This document shows, piece by piece, positions 36,993 to 49,479 of a stretch of 64,000 nt of DNA. The position numbers and the translations under genes were made by a program. Where the stretch lies: contig JAPEIS010000010.1 of assembly GCA_029531795.1 (NCBI GenBank), positions 1-64,000 on the forward strand, read 5' to 3'. The number at the start of each line of letters is the position of its first letter. Position 1 is the stretch's first letter. The notes below the pieces were generated by a model that worked only from the letters and a program-made list of their open reading frames with translations, did no database searches and had not been told where the DNA came from. The DNA comes from Sclerotinia nivalis. Lineage: Eukaryota > Ascomycota > Leotiomycetes > Helotiales > Sclerotiniaceae.

Positions 36993-37255
36993 CTATAAGT
37001 TTTCTTTTATTCCAAATAATTGAATATACTTTTTCAAAGTATTATAGAACAAAATTTTTGTAAGTATATCGGCTGTTTATTTATTGCTATTAATCCATTC
37101 GATTTTAAGCTTTCTAGATTGAATTATTTTTTTTTGTATGAATATATATTGAATATCGATATACTTGAAGCAATTATGAAACTTGCTATTATATATTCAA
37201 TCTACACTATTTTTATTATTATAATAGAAAATAAGAACAAAACGTTTTTTATACT
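36993..37255 (-). pseudogene. Copia RNase H C-terminal fragment
   Basis: The minus strand gives IFYYNNKNSVD, FKYIDIQYIFIQKK and KIEWINSNK-TADILTKILF, then a stop at 36993. These match the end of Copia RNase H (the DNKSAV, RSKHIDI and ADxLTK signatures) with RIP changes. The plus-strand frame at 37020-37268 is its shadow. Confidence 0.8.
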
Positions 37256-37718
37256 TTCGTTTTTCTAAATCAAAATATTTGAAACAAATCCTTTTCTTCC
37301 TTTCGATTTTCAAAACTTCTTTTAAACCCTTTGCTCTATACAATTGGATATTAGTATTAACTGTATTCATAAATACAACTTTAAAAAGCTTCTAAATGAT
37401 ATCGGAATCCTGTTTGAAATGAAACTCTAATTTAAAATAACAAAGAGTTTTAATCGTATATAATATCTTTATTTTATTCCTTACAAATTATATCAATATA
37501 GATAGTATAGAGGCTCTTTCAAGTTCGATATTATGAATAATAACGTTCTTATTTATAAAATAAATACCTGCTTTTTCGAAAGATTTTAGGATATTATGAA
37601 TAGTAGCAGATTGAATTCAAACTATTTTAAATATCATCCAAAAGTTATATTTCGACATCTCAACAATACCCCCGCTTTTGTATATCAGATTGTTGAGTTC
37701 TATACTATAATTTATCGA
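37256..37718 (-). pseudogene. pogo/Tigger-like transposase, C-terminal piece
   Basis: The minus strand shows SIELNNLIYKSGGIVEMSK and LKSFEKAGIYFIN, typical of the region after the DDE domain in pogo-type transposases. A Lys/Arg-rich tail follows (LKEVLKIERKKRICFK). It continues the frame that stops at 45129, on the other side of the chromovirus. Its junction with Copia RNase H is near 37255. Confidence 0.8.
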
Positions 37719-37962
37719 TGTAACGATGGTCTTAATTTAAGACATAATAGAACGAATTAATTAATCTATACTAGAGAATAAAAAACTGTCGTACAAAAGA
37801 TAATGAAGTTGAGCTTTTTATAGTCCCCTTAAAGGGAATCAAAATCTAAACAAATACAGAGTGAAATAAATATAAGATAATCCTAAAATATTTTGATTCC
37901 TTCGGAAGAGACCAAAGAACATAATAAAGAATAACTTAAAGTATTAATACAGGATTATTACA
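37719..37962 (-). repeat. 3' LTR of the chromovirus
   Basis: 244 bp; pairs with 44885-45128. Mismatches are almost all transitions. Confidence 0.92.
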
Positions 37963-38171
37963 TCACCCCCTCCTAAAAGAAAATTGATTTGCCCTCAAGT
38001 GTTCCTTTTAACCTTTCACACCGGCGAAACAGATTCGTTTTTCACTATTACCCTTACCTTTCTCTTTTTCTACAACGTTTCCGATAGAGAATCGTTGTTA
38101 CTTTCGATTTCGATTGGTTTTGCAAAGGCTTTTTTAATCAAGATCGAGGGGGTTTTTACTGATTATCTAGT

Positions 38172-38603
38172 TTGACATATTCGACCAAGAATATCAAAAA
38201 TTACCTTCAATATAACTATATCGCGATAGCAAAAAGGTTTGTTGTCAAAACGATCGGAAATCGTGCGAATTTCTTTTTCCTCGTATTTTCTAAGAAAACT
38301 ACAAAGCATTATAATGAATCCCTTATTTTTCATAAAGGAAAGAATACAGAAGAAACAGAGAATATCTTTTTTCGAATTCATAAACTCTTATATTCATTTC
38401 ATATTGATCGTGGTAGGTTTCGAAAATCTATTTCCTTTGCTTCCTCCCTCGCGATTGTACTGTTGAAAACGTTCGATGATGGTAGTATTCAAGGTTCGAT
38501 ATATATTAATACTGTTTATTATAATGATTATAATATATATAAGTTTGGATACAAGAATGGTATTCGTTTATCATTTCGGATAAACTTTGATAAACAATTT
38601 TAA
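38172..38603 (+). other. 143-codon antisense frame in the chromovirus 3' region
   Basis: Between the chromodomain and the 3' LTR lies about 1.5 kb not needed for a chromovirus. The plus strand there is open for 143 codons, and a further open piece follows at 38670-38876. I do not recognise the product. It could be an antisense gene carried by the element, a captured sequence or chance. Listed as a frame, not as a gene. Confidence 0.25.
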
Positions 38604-39529
38604 AGCTAATGTTCTACTTTGTATACAGATCGTTAATCTTTTTTGTGAAAATCTGATATCGAGTTTCGTTTGTTTGCTTCTGCCAGCTATTTAGACGAAT
38701 TTCGTATATTTTTCGTTTGTATCTTTCTTTGTTATATCCAATTGTTTATAAAATTGTTATATTCTTTCGAATATATCAAAACGATAAACGAAATCTTCGA
38801 GACCGGTGTTTGTTTATACAATTTGTGTTTTGATTATATCGATTATTCGAATTGTATTAGCAACAAGCAGATCTGAATAATTTTCGATGAAATCGATAAC
38901 GTTAGAGAAATGGATTTCTTCGTTGTTTAAAGATACAAGTATTTAAGAACTCTTTTTATGATTAGGAAAGCGATAGATAGTTGTTTCCTTTTGCTTTGGA
39001 GTTATTAATATATCAAATTTCGAAAAAGGAAAAGCAGAAGAAGAGAAACGATTGTTAACAGGATTGCTCGAAAACGAAATTATAGAAGTTCTTCTGGACG
39101 AACTGAATAAATTATCCAGGAAATTCATAATGAAATAAATATTTTTAGATAAATTGAATTTGTTTTTATTTGGATATACAATTATAGTATATTGAATAGA
39201 ATAAAGATAAAGAAGAAGAAAAGTAAAATAAAAATTGAAGTAAACAAACAAACAAATGACAGAAAAAGCAAAAACAATAGATGATTTTTCGAATGAATTA
39301 TAAATTGATTGCAATTTTCTTTTCGAAGAAAAGAAGAATAGATAAATAATTCTGTTTAATTATTTTATTTATAGATTTGCTATTTGCAAACTCATCGTAA
39401 TCGTCGTTATTATTCTCTCAAACTTTTATCCATTCAGAAAAATGATTAGAAGGTCTTACAGTTTCGAAATATTAAATATAAAACTTTCATATTTTGTATA
39501 AAGTGTATATAATATCAGAATAGTAATAC

Positions 39530-42400
39530 TATATAAGATTATTGTTGTATTCTATTCATTTTACCTTATATCGAATTTGTTCGCGGAGGAGCTTTGAGAT
39601 TAGAATTTGTTGCACTTCGAATTCTGTATTTGTAGCAACTATAATAGGTGGAGGAGATTCGTTATATTATCCGAAAATAGGATTTCCTGTAACTTTTCGC
39701 AATTTATTGAAGAAGAAGATTTTATGTATATTTATACTTTCAGGAAGATCTAATCGATACGAATAATTTACCTTTTCGAGAATATAGTATAGTTTTGTTA
39801 TTTGTAGATCGAATTTGTAACTAGATTATTTTATAATAAAGTTCTTAATAGTAATGTATATTTCATTTCCTATTTGGAAATCGATCGATCTTCAATGATG
39901 ATCGATATCTTTTATTTTCTTTTATTGTACTTTGAAAAGGATATCTTTGATCATTTTCCAAATCTTATATATACGTTTGAAGAAGGCTTGTATATTTGTA
40001 TAATTTAGTTTCTCTGTTATTGTATAAGAAATGTTAAAAAAACGGGTTGTTTTAACCGAAGAAAGTAGTTGAAGAATATTCGTTTTGCAATTCGAAAAGG
40101 GACATTTCTAAACTTTCATAAGATATAATGAATTATATATAGTTCATTATATATAAGAGTTCCGATCAATTATCTTGATAATAATTAATATATAATCGAA
40201 GATATTGGTTCAGGTATTGATTTATGATTTTGGTTTGTTTATCTATTTGAGGGTAATAGACTGTAGATAGCTTTAGTTTAATGTTTAGGATTTGTATAAA
40301 TTCGTTTCAAAAGCTGGATATGAATTGTAGATCTTTATCGGATGTAATAGTAGTTAAGGTATCTTTTCAATGATAGATATAGTTCAGGTATATTAAAATC
40401 ATTTCTTGGATAGTTATAATATGATAATAAAGAATGTATATTGATTGTTTCGATAGTCTATCGATAATTATAAAAACGTTATTGTATTTATATTTATTCT
40501 TTGAAAATGATTTGAAGTTCATCGATATATTTATCTATAGTCTGATAGGGATAAACAAAGGATGTAAGAAATTAAATGTTCGGTTTTTTGGGATATAATA
40601 ATTATAGTAAATGATATAATTGTCGATATATTGATCGATATAATCGATTATTTCTTTTCAAAAATATTGTTTCTTTATGATCAATTTCGTTTTGGTTTTG
40701 CTAGGATAAGTTGAAGAGATTTGGATATAGATTTCTTCTATAAGATTTGGACGAAGATTATTTATATCAAATATAATCAATCGATCTTTGTAGAGCAATA
40801 AATTATTATATATAGAATATCCTTTTTTCAAATTAGTTATCAAATTGTGTTCTGATTGTATAAATGGATGTATATAATTAATTTGTAAAATGTAATCTAT
40901 AAGATCAAGTTTTTCCGTTTCAATAGTTAGAATTGTAGTTATTTCCCCTTTCTTTATATTGAATTTGTTTAATATCTTTTTGTCAAAAATTTCTGATGGG
41001 AGTAGAGTTTGAATATATTGTTCGGAGTGTAGTATCTTTTGAACTTCCATTTCTTGATTATAGTAATTTAGAGTATTTGTTGTAGTATTGTTTATTTCTG
41101 TTCGATAAGATATTTTGAATTAGAAGTTTGCTAGGATTTTAGATTATCTTGTTTACTATTGATTTAGGATCTTCTTTGTTATAAAGTATTTCAGGGTTTT
41201 ATAATCTGTTACGATTTTTATATAATAAGGGGATTCTATAAATTCTGTTCTTCAAGTTTTGAAAGTTTTGATAATAGTAAGTATTTCCTTATCGAATATT
41301 ATATAATTTATTTTGATTGGAAGTATTGTTTTGATGAAAAAGATAATAGAGTATTATTGATTATTATTATATAGTTGAGAGAGTACTTTTTCGATAATAT
41401 TATTTGAAATATCGGTTTCGATTATAGTTTGTAGATGTGATTGATAGTGTTTTAGGATAGGGGTTTAGAATATTATCTTTTTAAAGTGATCGAAAATAGT
41501 AATACAATTGTTATTCTATATATATAGAGAGTCTTTCTTTATTAGATTAATGAATGAATAAACGATTTGTTCAAAGTTTTGAATAAAGTATTTGTAAAAA
41601 TTGCAAAATTCTAAAAAGGATTGTATTTTTTTAATATTTGTAGAAACTTTCCATTTTTTTACAATCTCAATTTTTTCTAAATCTATTTCTATTTTTTTTA
41701 TGGAAATGATGAAATCAAGATATTTAGTCCTTTTGATACTGAATTCGTATTTATTGATATCGATTTGTAATCCAGCTTTATAAAGGCAATCAAGAACTTA
41801 TAATATATATATTTCGTATTCCGTTTTGTTTTCAGAGTAGATCAAGATATCGTTTAGATAAATTATATAAATTATATCTAAAAGATCAAAAAGAATGTTA
41901 TTTATATAATATTGATAAGTAGCAGAATTATTAATTAATCCGAAAGATAAAACTTTATATTTATAAATTCTATATCGAATTTGGAATATAATTAAGTCTT
42001 CGAAATCGAAATGTATATGAATTCGATGGAATACTTATCGAATATTTAACTTTATGAATATTTTAGATTTTGATATATATATTAGGATTTCATCGATCAA
42101 TAATAGAAAATATTCATTCTTTTTGATGATAATATTAAATCATCGAAAATCGATATAGAAATGTAAATCATTGTTTGATTTGAAAACAAAAAGTATTGGT
42201 GTTGTAAATGGAAAGAAGTTAGTTTCGATGAAATCCTTTTTTAGATTATCAATAAGATATTCCTTAATAATTAAAAGTTCTTTGGAGGATATATTGTAGA
42301 TAGGGTTAGTCCTGAATTAGGTATTTGATGGAATTTCGATTTTATAATTATATATTGTATATTGAGGAAATTTATCGGATTCCTTTTTTGAAAAGACTTC
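39530..42400 (-). pseudogene. Chromovirus RT, integrase and chromodomain, broken
   Basis: Reverse transcriptase near 41830-42400 has YINNILFDLLD and YLNDILIYSEN; the YLDD box reads YLND (G-to-A). An integrase zinc-binding region is open at 40658-41050, with RLIIFDINNLRPNLIEEI and TYPSKTKTKLI. The integrase core near 40350-40520 has ISMNF (first Asp now Asn) and IIDRLSKQS. A chromodomain region near 39540-39770 has YRLDLPESINIHKIFF, ESPPPIIVA and FEVQQILISKLLREQI. All are on the minus strand. Confidence 0.85.
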
Positions 42401-43452
42401 GAGATATTCGTAATACATTTAGAAAACTCTTTGGAGTAGTTCTTAAAGTTCTTTATCGTTGATATTTCTTATTCGATTCTTTAGTATTGTATTGATTTCG
42501 TAGATGTTAATAGAAAAAATGGTATTATTACAATAACGATTATACATTTTGAAAGTTTCAACAAAAATCGTAATGATATCGATAATAATCTAGAATAAAT
42601 AATTTGATTGATAATATTCAAAGAATAATTCATTTAGAAGAGCAAAACGATTAATCGATTTAATTTTTTTGAAAGATACCAAATCGTTTTTAGTTCTTAC
42701 AGAGGGAAACAAATTATGATTTTTGGTACTCTCGAAAAAAAGCAAAAATTATATTATAGATGAGTTTTCTTTGAATTCCTTTTTCATTTGTTGGAGGCTA
42801 ATATATAAATTCTATTTATATCTAATAATGAATCTGATTAATAAAGGTGAGGATTCTATATAATCGATTTTGAAAAAAGTATTACGATGTTGTATATCTT
42901 CTTCGATTTTAGAGTTGAATAATAATTTGAAGATTAAAAGAGACTTTTTAGAAATGATAATATTCTTTGAAAAGTATAAAACTAATAATAAATCTTTTGA
43001 TTATATTAATTGATAATTGAAGGATCGGGGTATCATATCATAAGTTTTGAATTATAAATCTTCAATGATGATATCCCTTCTTATCTCAATTAATAGAAAA
43101 GAAATTTGAAGGAATATTCTATTATCTAATCGAAATATTAAACGAATAGAATAAATAACAACGATACTTTATCAATTGTTATATCCTTGAACAGAGATAA
43201 AATTGTTCAAAAGAGTAATAGGAATATTAGTATATCAAGAGAATTGATATACAAAACGAGTATTAATAAGTAAATAAACAAAAGCTTTAGTATCTATTAA
43301 TACAGAAGATCGGATTTGGAAATCATAAATTAAAAGATAACAAGGAAGTAGAAAGCTATTGTTACTTATAAAACTCTGTAGATCAATATATTTGAAATCA
43401 TATTGATAATCTTGGAAGAAGACTTTTCTAAGGATTAATCCTTTCCCGATTT

Positions 43453-44870
43453 TTATAAATCAGAATCAGGAATTTCTGAAATAGTTTCTTTGTCTTCGAA
43501 AACTATATCAATCTTGTAGATACCAAAGAAGTATATATAATTCTTAATCCAGTTGAAGGTTTTGTATTTAAAACAAAAAGAGGATGAGATAGAGAAATGA
43601 GATTTGAAATTCGGAATAAATCCAAGAACAACCGACTTTTCTTTTCCGATATACTCAAACTTGGTATTCTCATATAAAGAAATAGAATCTCTAGTACAAT
43701 TATCAAACAAGAAATTCTTTTGAATTTGATTCCTGATTATTACAATATATTTCTGATTTATTATATATATTTTTGCATTTACATTTATTAAATGATTTAT
43801 ATAACTCTGGAAATCGGAATAAAGATCTATAATGACTATCATCGCTGTTTTCAGCGAAGAAAAGAACTTCGAAGTAAGTTCTCTTCGAAAAAAGTTTTCT
43901 AATTGATCGATTTCCATTGCGAGTTCCAAGAACTATATATAGAACTAATGGAAAATCATAATTCCCATTTGCAAGAATCAGAATTCATTTATAATTAGTT
44001 TTTGTCGATTAGATATAAGATAAATAGAACCAAAGTAATTCAAGACACTTTAGTATATAGTAAACTCCTTTCGGATCATTTTCGATTTCAGATGTCGTTG
44101 TACATCGTTAATAGTCCATCAAAAATAATACGAATTTTCGCATTTTCATCCAAATAGTGATCTGTATTATCTAAAAGTTTTCCTTTTACAAAAAGTCTCT
44201 ATGATTCGAAAAAAGAATTAACTTTATCATTAAAAGATTCAAGATCTTTCACTTTTGTATTAAATCTTCTATAAGGAAATACTATAAATACTAATCTTCT
44301 TTCAATAATAAAACCTTCTTTGCTAAATATAACAATATCGAAATCCTCAATTCATCGAGAATATCGTTAATATATTCTAGAACAGAAAAGAGGTCTATTG
44401 TTATCTATATCAAAGAATCCATTTTATACCAAATTAACTAAAACAAAATGAATCTGATCCAATTGCTTCAATATAATCTAATTTTGAACTCTGATTTCTT
44501 GATTTTCTTTTTGTAAACTTTAATAAATTGTTGTTCTGATTATAAAAGGAACTGATTCTCTTCGAATTGGTAAATACAAAAACGGATTTATAGCTACCGT
44601 TTCGTTGATTCCTCTATCAAATTCAGAATCTTCCTTTTGTTTTATCTAATCGATTTAGACTTATAGTTCTGCTACAACAATCTCCTCAATTGTAAACTAA
44701 AGAATACAGAGTTTCCTCAATCGAATCGATATAACAATAATACCAATAGAAATTCGGAAAAGTCAATTGAATAAATATAAAGTTTCATTAATTCAATAAC
44801 TTCGATGAATATAATTAAATAGATATTCTAGCTTTCTTAAAGGATATTCTGTCTTTCTTAGAGAAGTTAA
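43453..44870 (-). pseudogene. Chromovirus gag region, partly open
   Basis: The open piece 43453-43929 (158 residues) follows further broken minus-strand sequence up to the 5' LTR. Position and strand make it gag. No intact zinc knuckle was recognised. Confidence 0.55.
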
Positions 44871-44884
44871 TGAGTTTATTATAA

Positions 44885-45128
44885 TATAATAATAATCTTA
44901 ATTCAAAGCATAATAGAATGAATCAATTAATCTATACTAAAAAATAACAAACTGTTATACAAAAGATAATGAAATTGAGCCTTTTATAATCCCTTCGAAG
45001 AGGACCAAAACCTAAGCGAATACAGAGTGAAATAAATATAAAACAATCCTAAAACATTTTGGTCCCTTCGGAAAAGACCAAAGAATACAATAAAGAATGG
45101 CCTAAGGCATTAATATAGGATCGTCACA
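44885..45128 (-). repeat. 5' LTR of the chromovirus
   Basis: 244 bp; aligned base by base with 37719-37962. Followed by the ATCGA duplication. Confidence 0.92.
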
Positions 45129-45972
45129 ATCGAAAGGGGAAGAAAATAATCTACGTCAAGAGATTATAACCGATACATAAAATAAGAAAAAAGCATCAAC
45201 AAAATGATTTTTAATTCATCGCATTTCGATATAAATTCTATATTTATATAACTAGAATAACTATTTATAATCAATAGACGATATCCTTTCTCTACTTTTA
45301 AACAAATATAATATTGAAAGACCTTGGTAAACCAAATAAAGCCGAATACATTCGATGATCATTTATTGTTTGAAGCTCCGAAATAAATCTGATCCTTCAC
45401 TTCTATCTCATCAATCTATATATCCTATAGATCCCCAAATTCCCCTTTATAAATTAGAATAAAAGGAATAACTATTCTATCGATATATATATATACTAAA
45501 AGAATAATAAACTCTCTCGATCCGTTCTATCTAGCTTTCGTAGCTCTACTACAATCATATACACTAATATTCATTATCCTCTTCATAATTCTCTCTAAAC
45601 TAATAAGAAAACCTTTTTCATTCTAATTGTATATATTCTTCGATGATATATCGTATTTTGTAATCACTTTTGTTAACTAAATAGAAAAAAGAAAAATATT
45701 AGTATAACTCTTTTAAATAATAAAATTTAATAACAATATAAAATAACTCAAATCAAATTATAAAAATACTCAAATATAACAACATTATCAATTTTCATAT
45801 ATAAATTATCAATATATCGAAGATACCAACTTTGAAAATATATTTTATACCTTTTTACAAAATTTGCTATCCAATTCTTCCTTAGAGAGCAATTTATAAT
45901 CTCTTTCACAAAGTTTTTGATTATACGATTTGTAAAAAATATAGATCTTTGTATCAACTTATTGATCTAATC
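45129..45972 (-). pseudogene. pogo/Tigger-like transposase, middle piece
   Basis: The minus strand gives a CENP-B-type helix-turn-helix (TNRIIKNFVKEI, RKNWIANFVKRYKIYF, open at 45748-45957). A DDE domain follows, with KGFLI, a GSR(D/E)FI-like motif and REGYRLLIINSYSSYINIEF (second Asp now Asn), then the SLDVDYFLPF block. It is split from the N-terminal piece by the Ginger-like derivative and from the C-terminal piece by the chromovirus. Confidence 0.82.
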
Positions 45973-46979
45973 TGTTCCGGGGCATTGGCCAATATGGGGA
46001 TTCGCCAATCAACTACGTTGATTGGTAAATGAGCTAGTTTATTGGTCAATAAACTGCATTTTTGAATGAACTAGCTCATTGCCCAATGCACCTAGTTCAG
46101 ATAATAATGAGGTTATTCACAAATGGGCTAGGATATTCACGAATGGACTAGTATATTCACGAATGAACTACGTTTATACAAAAATAAATTATTCAATATA
46201 CTAGTTCATTCGCAAATGAACTAGTATATATACTAATAATACCCTTCTATATTCAGAGTACAATGGCGACAGTGCTATGCAACCCAACTACATTCTTTAT
46301 TATTGATACCATGATATTCTGAACTAATCTCATAATAAAACTTGTCCCGGCTACAGTGATTCAATCGAAGATGTACTGATTTAATAATATCAAAAGCCTC
46401 ATTATTAGGTACAGTATATCGAATAGGGTATCGTCCATAGGCTTTTCGGAATAGTCGATCATTTTGAAGCTTATATTTTTGATTAGCAGCGAATTTAATA
46501 TTTCGCTCTGCTTGATTTGGAGCTTTGAGGGTAGGATCTTTAAGGTAAACCTTCATTTTATACCATATATAAGGTTCTAACCGTTCCTTGGATTTATAAT
46601 CTATACCATTGATCATATCCTTGAATTCCATTCGAATATTTTCAGGAAAGGACTCGAAACCAGGATTGGTGGAAGCATTTTGCTTTTGGAAAGTGATGTT
46701 TTCTGATATTTTGGATGAATAAATGAATAAATTATCTTGTAAAAGGTATGAAACGATTGTAGAATATCAATTGAATAGAAATAATACAGAGAATAATGAT
46801 ATATTATGATGTGGCGGGTCTTAGGGCATTTACGAATGAACTAGCCCATTTGCGAATAGCCTCATTATTACCTGAACTAGGTGCATTGGGCAATGAGCTA
46901 GTTCATTCAAAAATGTAGTTTATTGGCCAATGCACTACGTTGATTGGCGAATCCCGAAATTGGCCAATGCCCCGGAACA
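45973..46979 (-). mobile_element. Ginger-like element, 1.0-kb deletion derivative
   Basis: The ends are TGTTCCGGGGCATTGGCCAA at 45973 and, reverse-complemented from 46979, TGTTCCGGGGCATTGGCCAA. They are flanked by AATC (45969-45972 and 46980-46983). Inverted repeats of about 160 bp are built from modules such as GAATGAACTAGCTCATTG. Only the H2C2 domain remains inside. It is related to 15824-27296 in end structure and protein but belongs to a separate subfamily. Confidence 0.9.
46240..46631 (-). pseudogene. Ginger-like H2C2 zinc-binding domain remnant
   Basis: 118 codons are open from ATG 46631 to a stop at 46275, with NDRLFRKAYGRYPIRYTVP, VHLRLNH and RDKFYYEISSEYHGINNKEC. One TAG later the frame continues HCRHC, completing the His-His-Cys-Cys zinc site. 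It aligns with about 16365-16570 of the larger element, in better condition. The integrase core is missing. Confidence 0.82.
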
Positions 46980-47173
46980 AATCAATTAAAGCCTTTTCTT
47001 ACTCTTTTGAAAGAGATTAATGAGTTTCAGTATATACAGTATTACAGAAGATAATTTTGCTTCTATAACGCCGAAAGAGTATCGAACGATTGATTTTGAA
47101 GAAATTAGCTATCTGAGTATATTTAGGATACTCTACATCTTTAATTTGAGCTAATACAAACTCTATACAGGCC
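46980..47173 (-). pseudogene. pogo/Tigger-like transposase, N-terminal piece
   Basis: The minus strand reads ALAQIKD-like sequence as VLAQIKDVEYPKYTQIANFF, then KINRSILFRRYRSK, a psq-type helix-turn-helix, and ends in SLSKE before the AATC target site. The start codon side is cut by the LTR at 47174. An open frame running from the LTR into this piece (up to 47241) is chimeric. Confidence 0.78.
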
Positions 47174-47306
47174 AGATACCGTACCAAAAAGGAGACAGGT
47201 AATGTGACTCCAAAAGGATCTATATAATCACTCCAATTCAATCTAGTTTAATAAAAAATGTACAACTTCAATTTATCATTTTGTATCCGTTTACATTGTG
47301 TTTATT
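47174..47306 (+). repeat. 5' LTR of Gypsy family II copy 3
   Basis: 133 bp; matches the other family II LTRs with transitions only. Confidence 0.9.
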
Positions 47307-47929
47307 GATGATCTACGTAGAGATCTATAGATATCTAATATATCGTTAATATCTCTTCGTTTGCAGATTTATACTTTATTTTCTTTTCGAAAAAACTACC
47401 TTTTGAATTTTCTTTTTAGAGTTATTGATTGGTATTATAAGCTTCAACAATTCGATCATTTTAAGAAAGCAAAACAGAATTATCGTGGTATAGATTTGTT
47501 ATTTGCGGAACTATCAATTTGTATATAGAATCCTCAACTTTTGATTTGTTTAAAGTATCGATCTTTCATTGTATCAAAATATTCCTTTTTAGAGATTTTA
47601 ATTTAGTATAATAGTTGTATTTTTAGAAATAAGTTTAACACTATCTTTTTATCAAAAATTTTAATCTTTCGATATCGAATTTCCTTTTGATTTCGAATCT
47701 TCGAAATATTTTTACTTTTTATAATTGAGAAGTAAAAGATTCAATTTGGAGATCGGTATCGAAATCTATTTCAGATATCGATAAATTGTTATTCGTTTTT
47801 ATCGATATCTTTCTGATTTTGATTTATAAGAACGAATATATTATATATTTCTTATTGAAGAATTTCTTTTTTCGATTTATAGTCCTTCAGAATCTTTACG
47901 AATAAGACTTTTAAGATTGATTAACAATG

Positions 47930-48788
47930 CTTTTAATAATTAATAAATTAGATATTGAATATCCTAAAAATCTTCTTTTTCATAAATTTGATCCTAAAAG
48001 ATATATAGTTTTCGATTATTCGAAAGTTATAAAACAGATACCAGATAATTATTATACTTTATCTTAAGATATTTATAAGTTTCTTTTTTATTCTAATTAT
48101 AAGATATATTTATAATTCGATTTGAAATATGTTTATTGGAATATATCTCTTTATTTAGAAGATCATTACTATTTTGTTTTTTCTATAAAAGATTCAGTTT
48201 AGATGCAATTTATCAGAGTTTCACAAGATACTCAAATTGTTTGCTTTTCTATATTTGAATTTTTCTATATAGTTTTCGATTATATTCTTTCTTTTAAAGA
48301 TGGTTCAATAGATGAAGAATATCCTTCTATATTCGAATTTAGTATTGAATACAATTTAGTGTTGATCAAATTCTATATTGATGATATCTTTTCAAGTTCT
48401 ATAATTCCGGAAAAAGCTTATTTTAACCTGATTAATTATATTCTTCCTTGTCTTGATTTCGCTCAACTGTATCTATCTTTCAAAAAATTGTATATCTTTG
48501 TTGATCAAATAAAGGCTTTAGAAATTCTTTATAAAACTAATAATATTATGGTTATTAAACCTACTAAAGCAATCAAAATCAAGAATTTTCCAGTTCCTAT
48601 TAATCAAACTAGAGTTCGAAGTTTTCTAGTTACAATACAAATGATCTATAAAGGTATTAAGAATTTCGTCGAAATCTCTTATCCTCTTTTCCGTTTTATA
48701 GGAAAAGTGGAATGGTAATAGAGAGTTTATAAACAATTAGCTTTCGAATTTTTATAAGAGAAATGTTCAGAAATAGTTGATTCCTATA
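47930..48788 (+). pseudogene. Gypsy family II reverse transcriptase (copy 3)
   Basis: Open at 48203-48718 (171 residues) with VLIKFYIDDIFSSSIIPEKA (YxDD box intact) and KNFPVPINQTRVRSFL. Upstream RT sequence contains stops. This is the best-preserved RT of the family in the window. It is cut off by copy 2. Confidence 0.82.
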
Positions 48789-48921
48789 AGATACCGTACC
48801 AAAAAGGAGGCAGGTAACGTGACTCCAAAAGGGTCTATATAACCACTCCAACTCAACCTAGTTTAATAAAAAATGCGCAATTTCAATTTATCATTTTGTA
48901 TTCGTTTCTGTTGTGTTTATT
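48789..48921 (+). repeat. 5' LTR of Gypsy family II copy 2
   Basis: 133 bp. Followed by GGTGATCTATG, consistent with a primer-binding site starting TGGTGACC before RIP. Confidence 0.92.
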
Positions 48922-49479
48922 GGTGATCTATGTAGGGATCTATAGATATCTAATATATCGTTAGCATTTCTTCGTTTGCAGATTTATACTTTATTCTTTT
49001 TTCGAAAAACTACCTTTTGAATTTTCTTTTTAGGGTTATTGATTAGTATTATAAGCTTCAACAATTCGATCATTTTAAGAAAGCAAAATAGAACTATCGT
49101 AGTATAAACTCGTTGTCTGTGGAATTACCAATTTGTATATAGAATCCCCGACTTTTGATTTGCTTAAAGTATCGACTCTTTGTTATATCAAAACGTCCTT
49201 TTTCAGAGATCTTAATCTAATATAGTAGTCGTATTTTTAGGAATAAGTTTAACGCTGTTTTTTTATTAAAACCTTTAATCTTTCGATATCGAATTTCCTT
49301 TTGATTTCGAACCTTCGAAATATTTATACTTTTTATAGTTGAGAAGTAAAAGATTCAATCTGGAGATCGGTTCCGAAATCTATTCTAGATATCGATAAGT
49401 TGTTATTCGTTTTTATCGATATCTTCCTGATTTTGATTCACAAGAATGAGTATATTATATATCTCTTATTGAAGAACTT

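Larger units (their letters stand above)
37719..45128 (-). mobile_element. Full-length Gypsy chromovirus
   Basis: A 7,410-bp element with 244-bp LTRs (37719-37962 and 44885-45128) starting TGTAACGATGG (RIP variant TATAATAATAA) and ending in (T/C)ACA. It is flanked by ATCGA at 37714-37718 and 45129-45133. A purine tract AGGAGGGGGTGA sits just inside the left LTR in minus orientation. RT, integrase and chromodomain are readable on the minus strand. It split the pogo-like transposase. Confidence 0.93.

Noticed and set aside
37020..37268. 82-codon plus-strand frame
   Set aside because: Antisense to Copia RNase H, which is recognisable on the minus strand.
47017..47241. 74-codon minus-strand frame starting in an LTR
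   Set aside because: Chimeric: the first residues are LTR antisense and the rest is the N-terminus of a pogo-like transposase.
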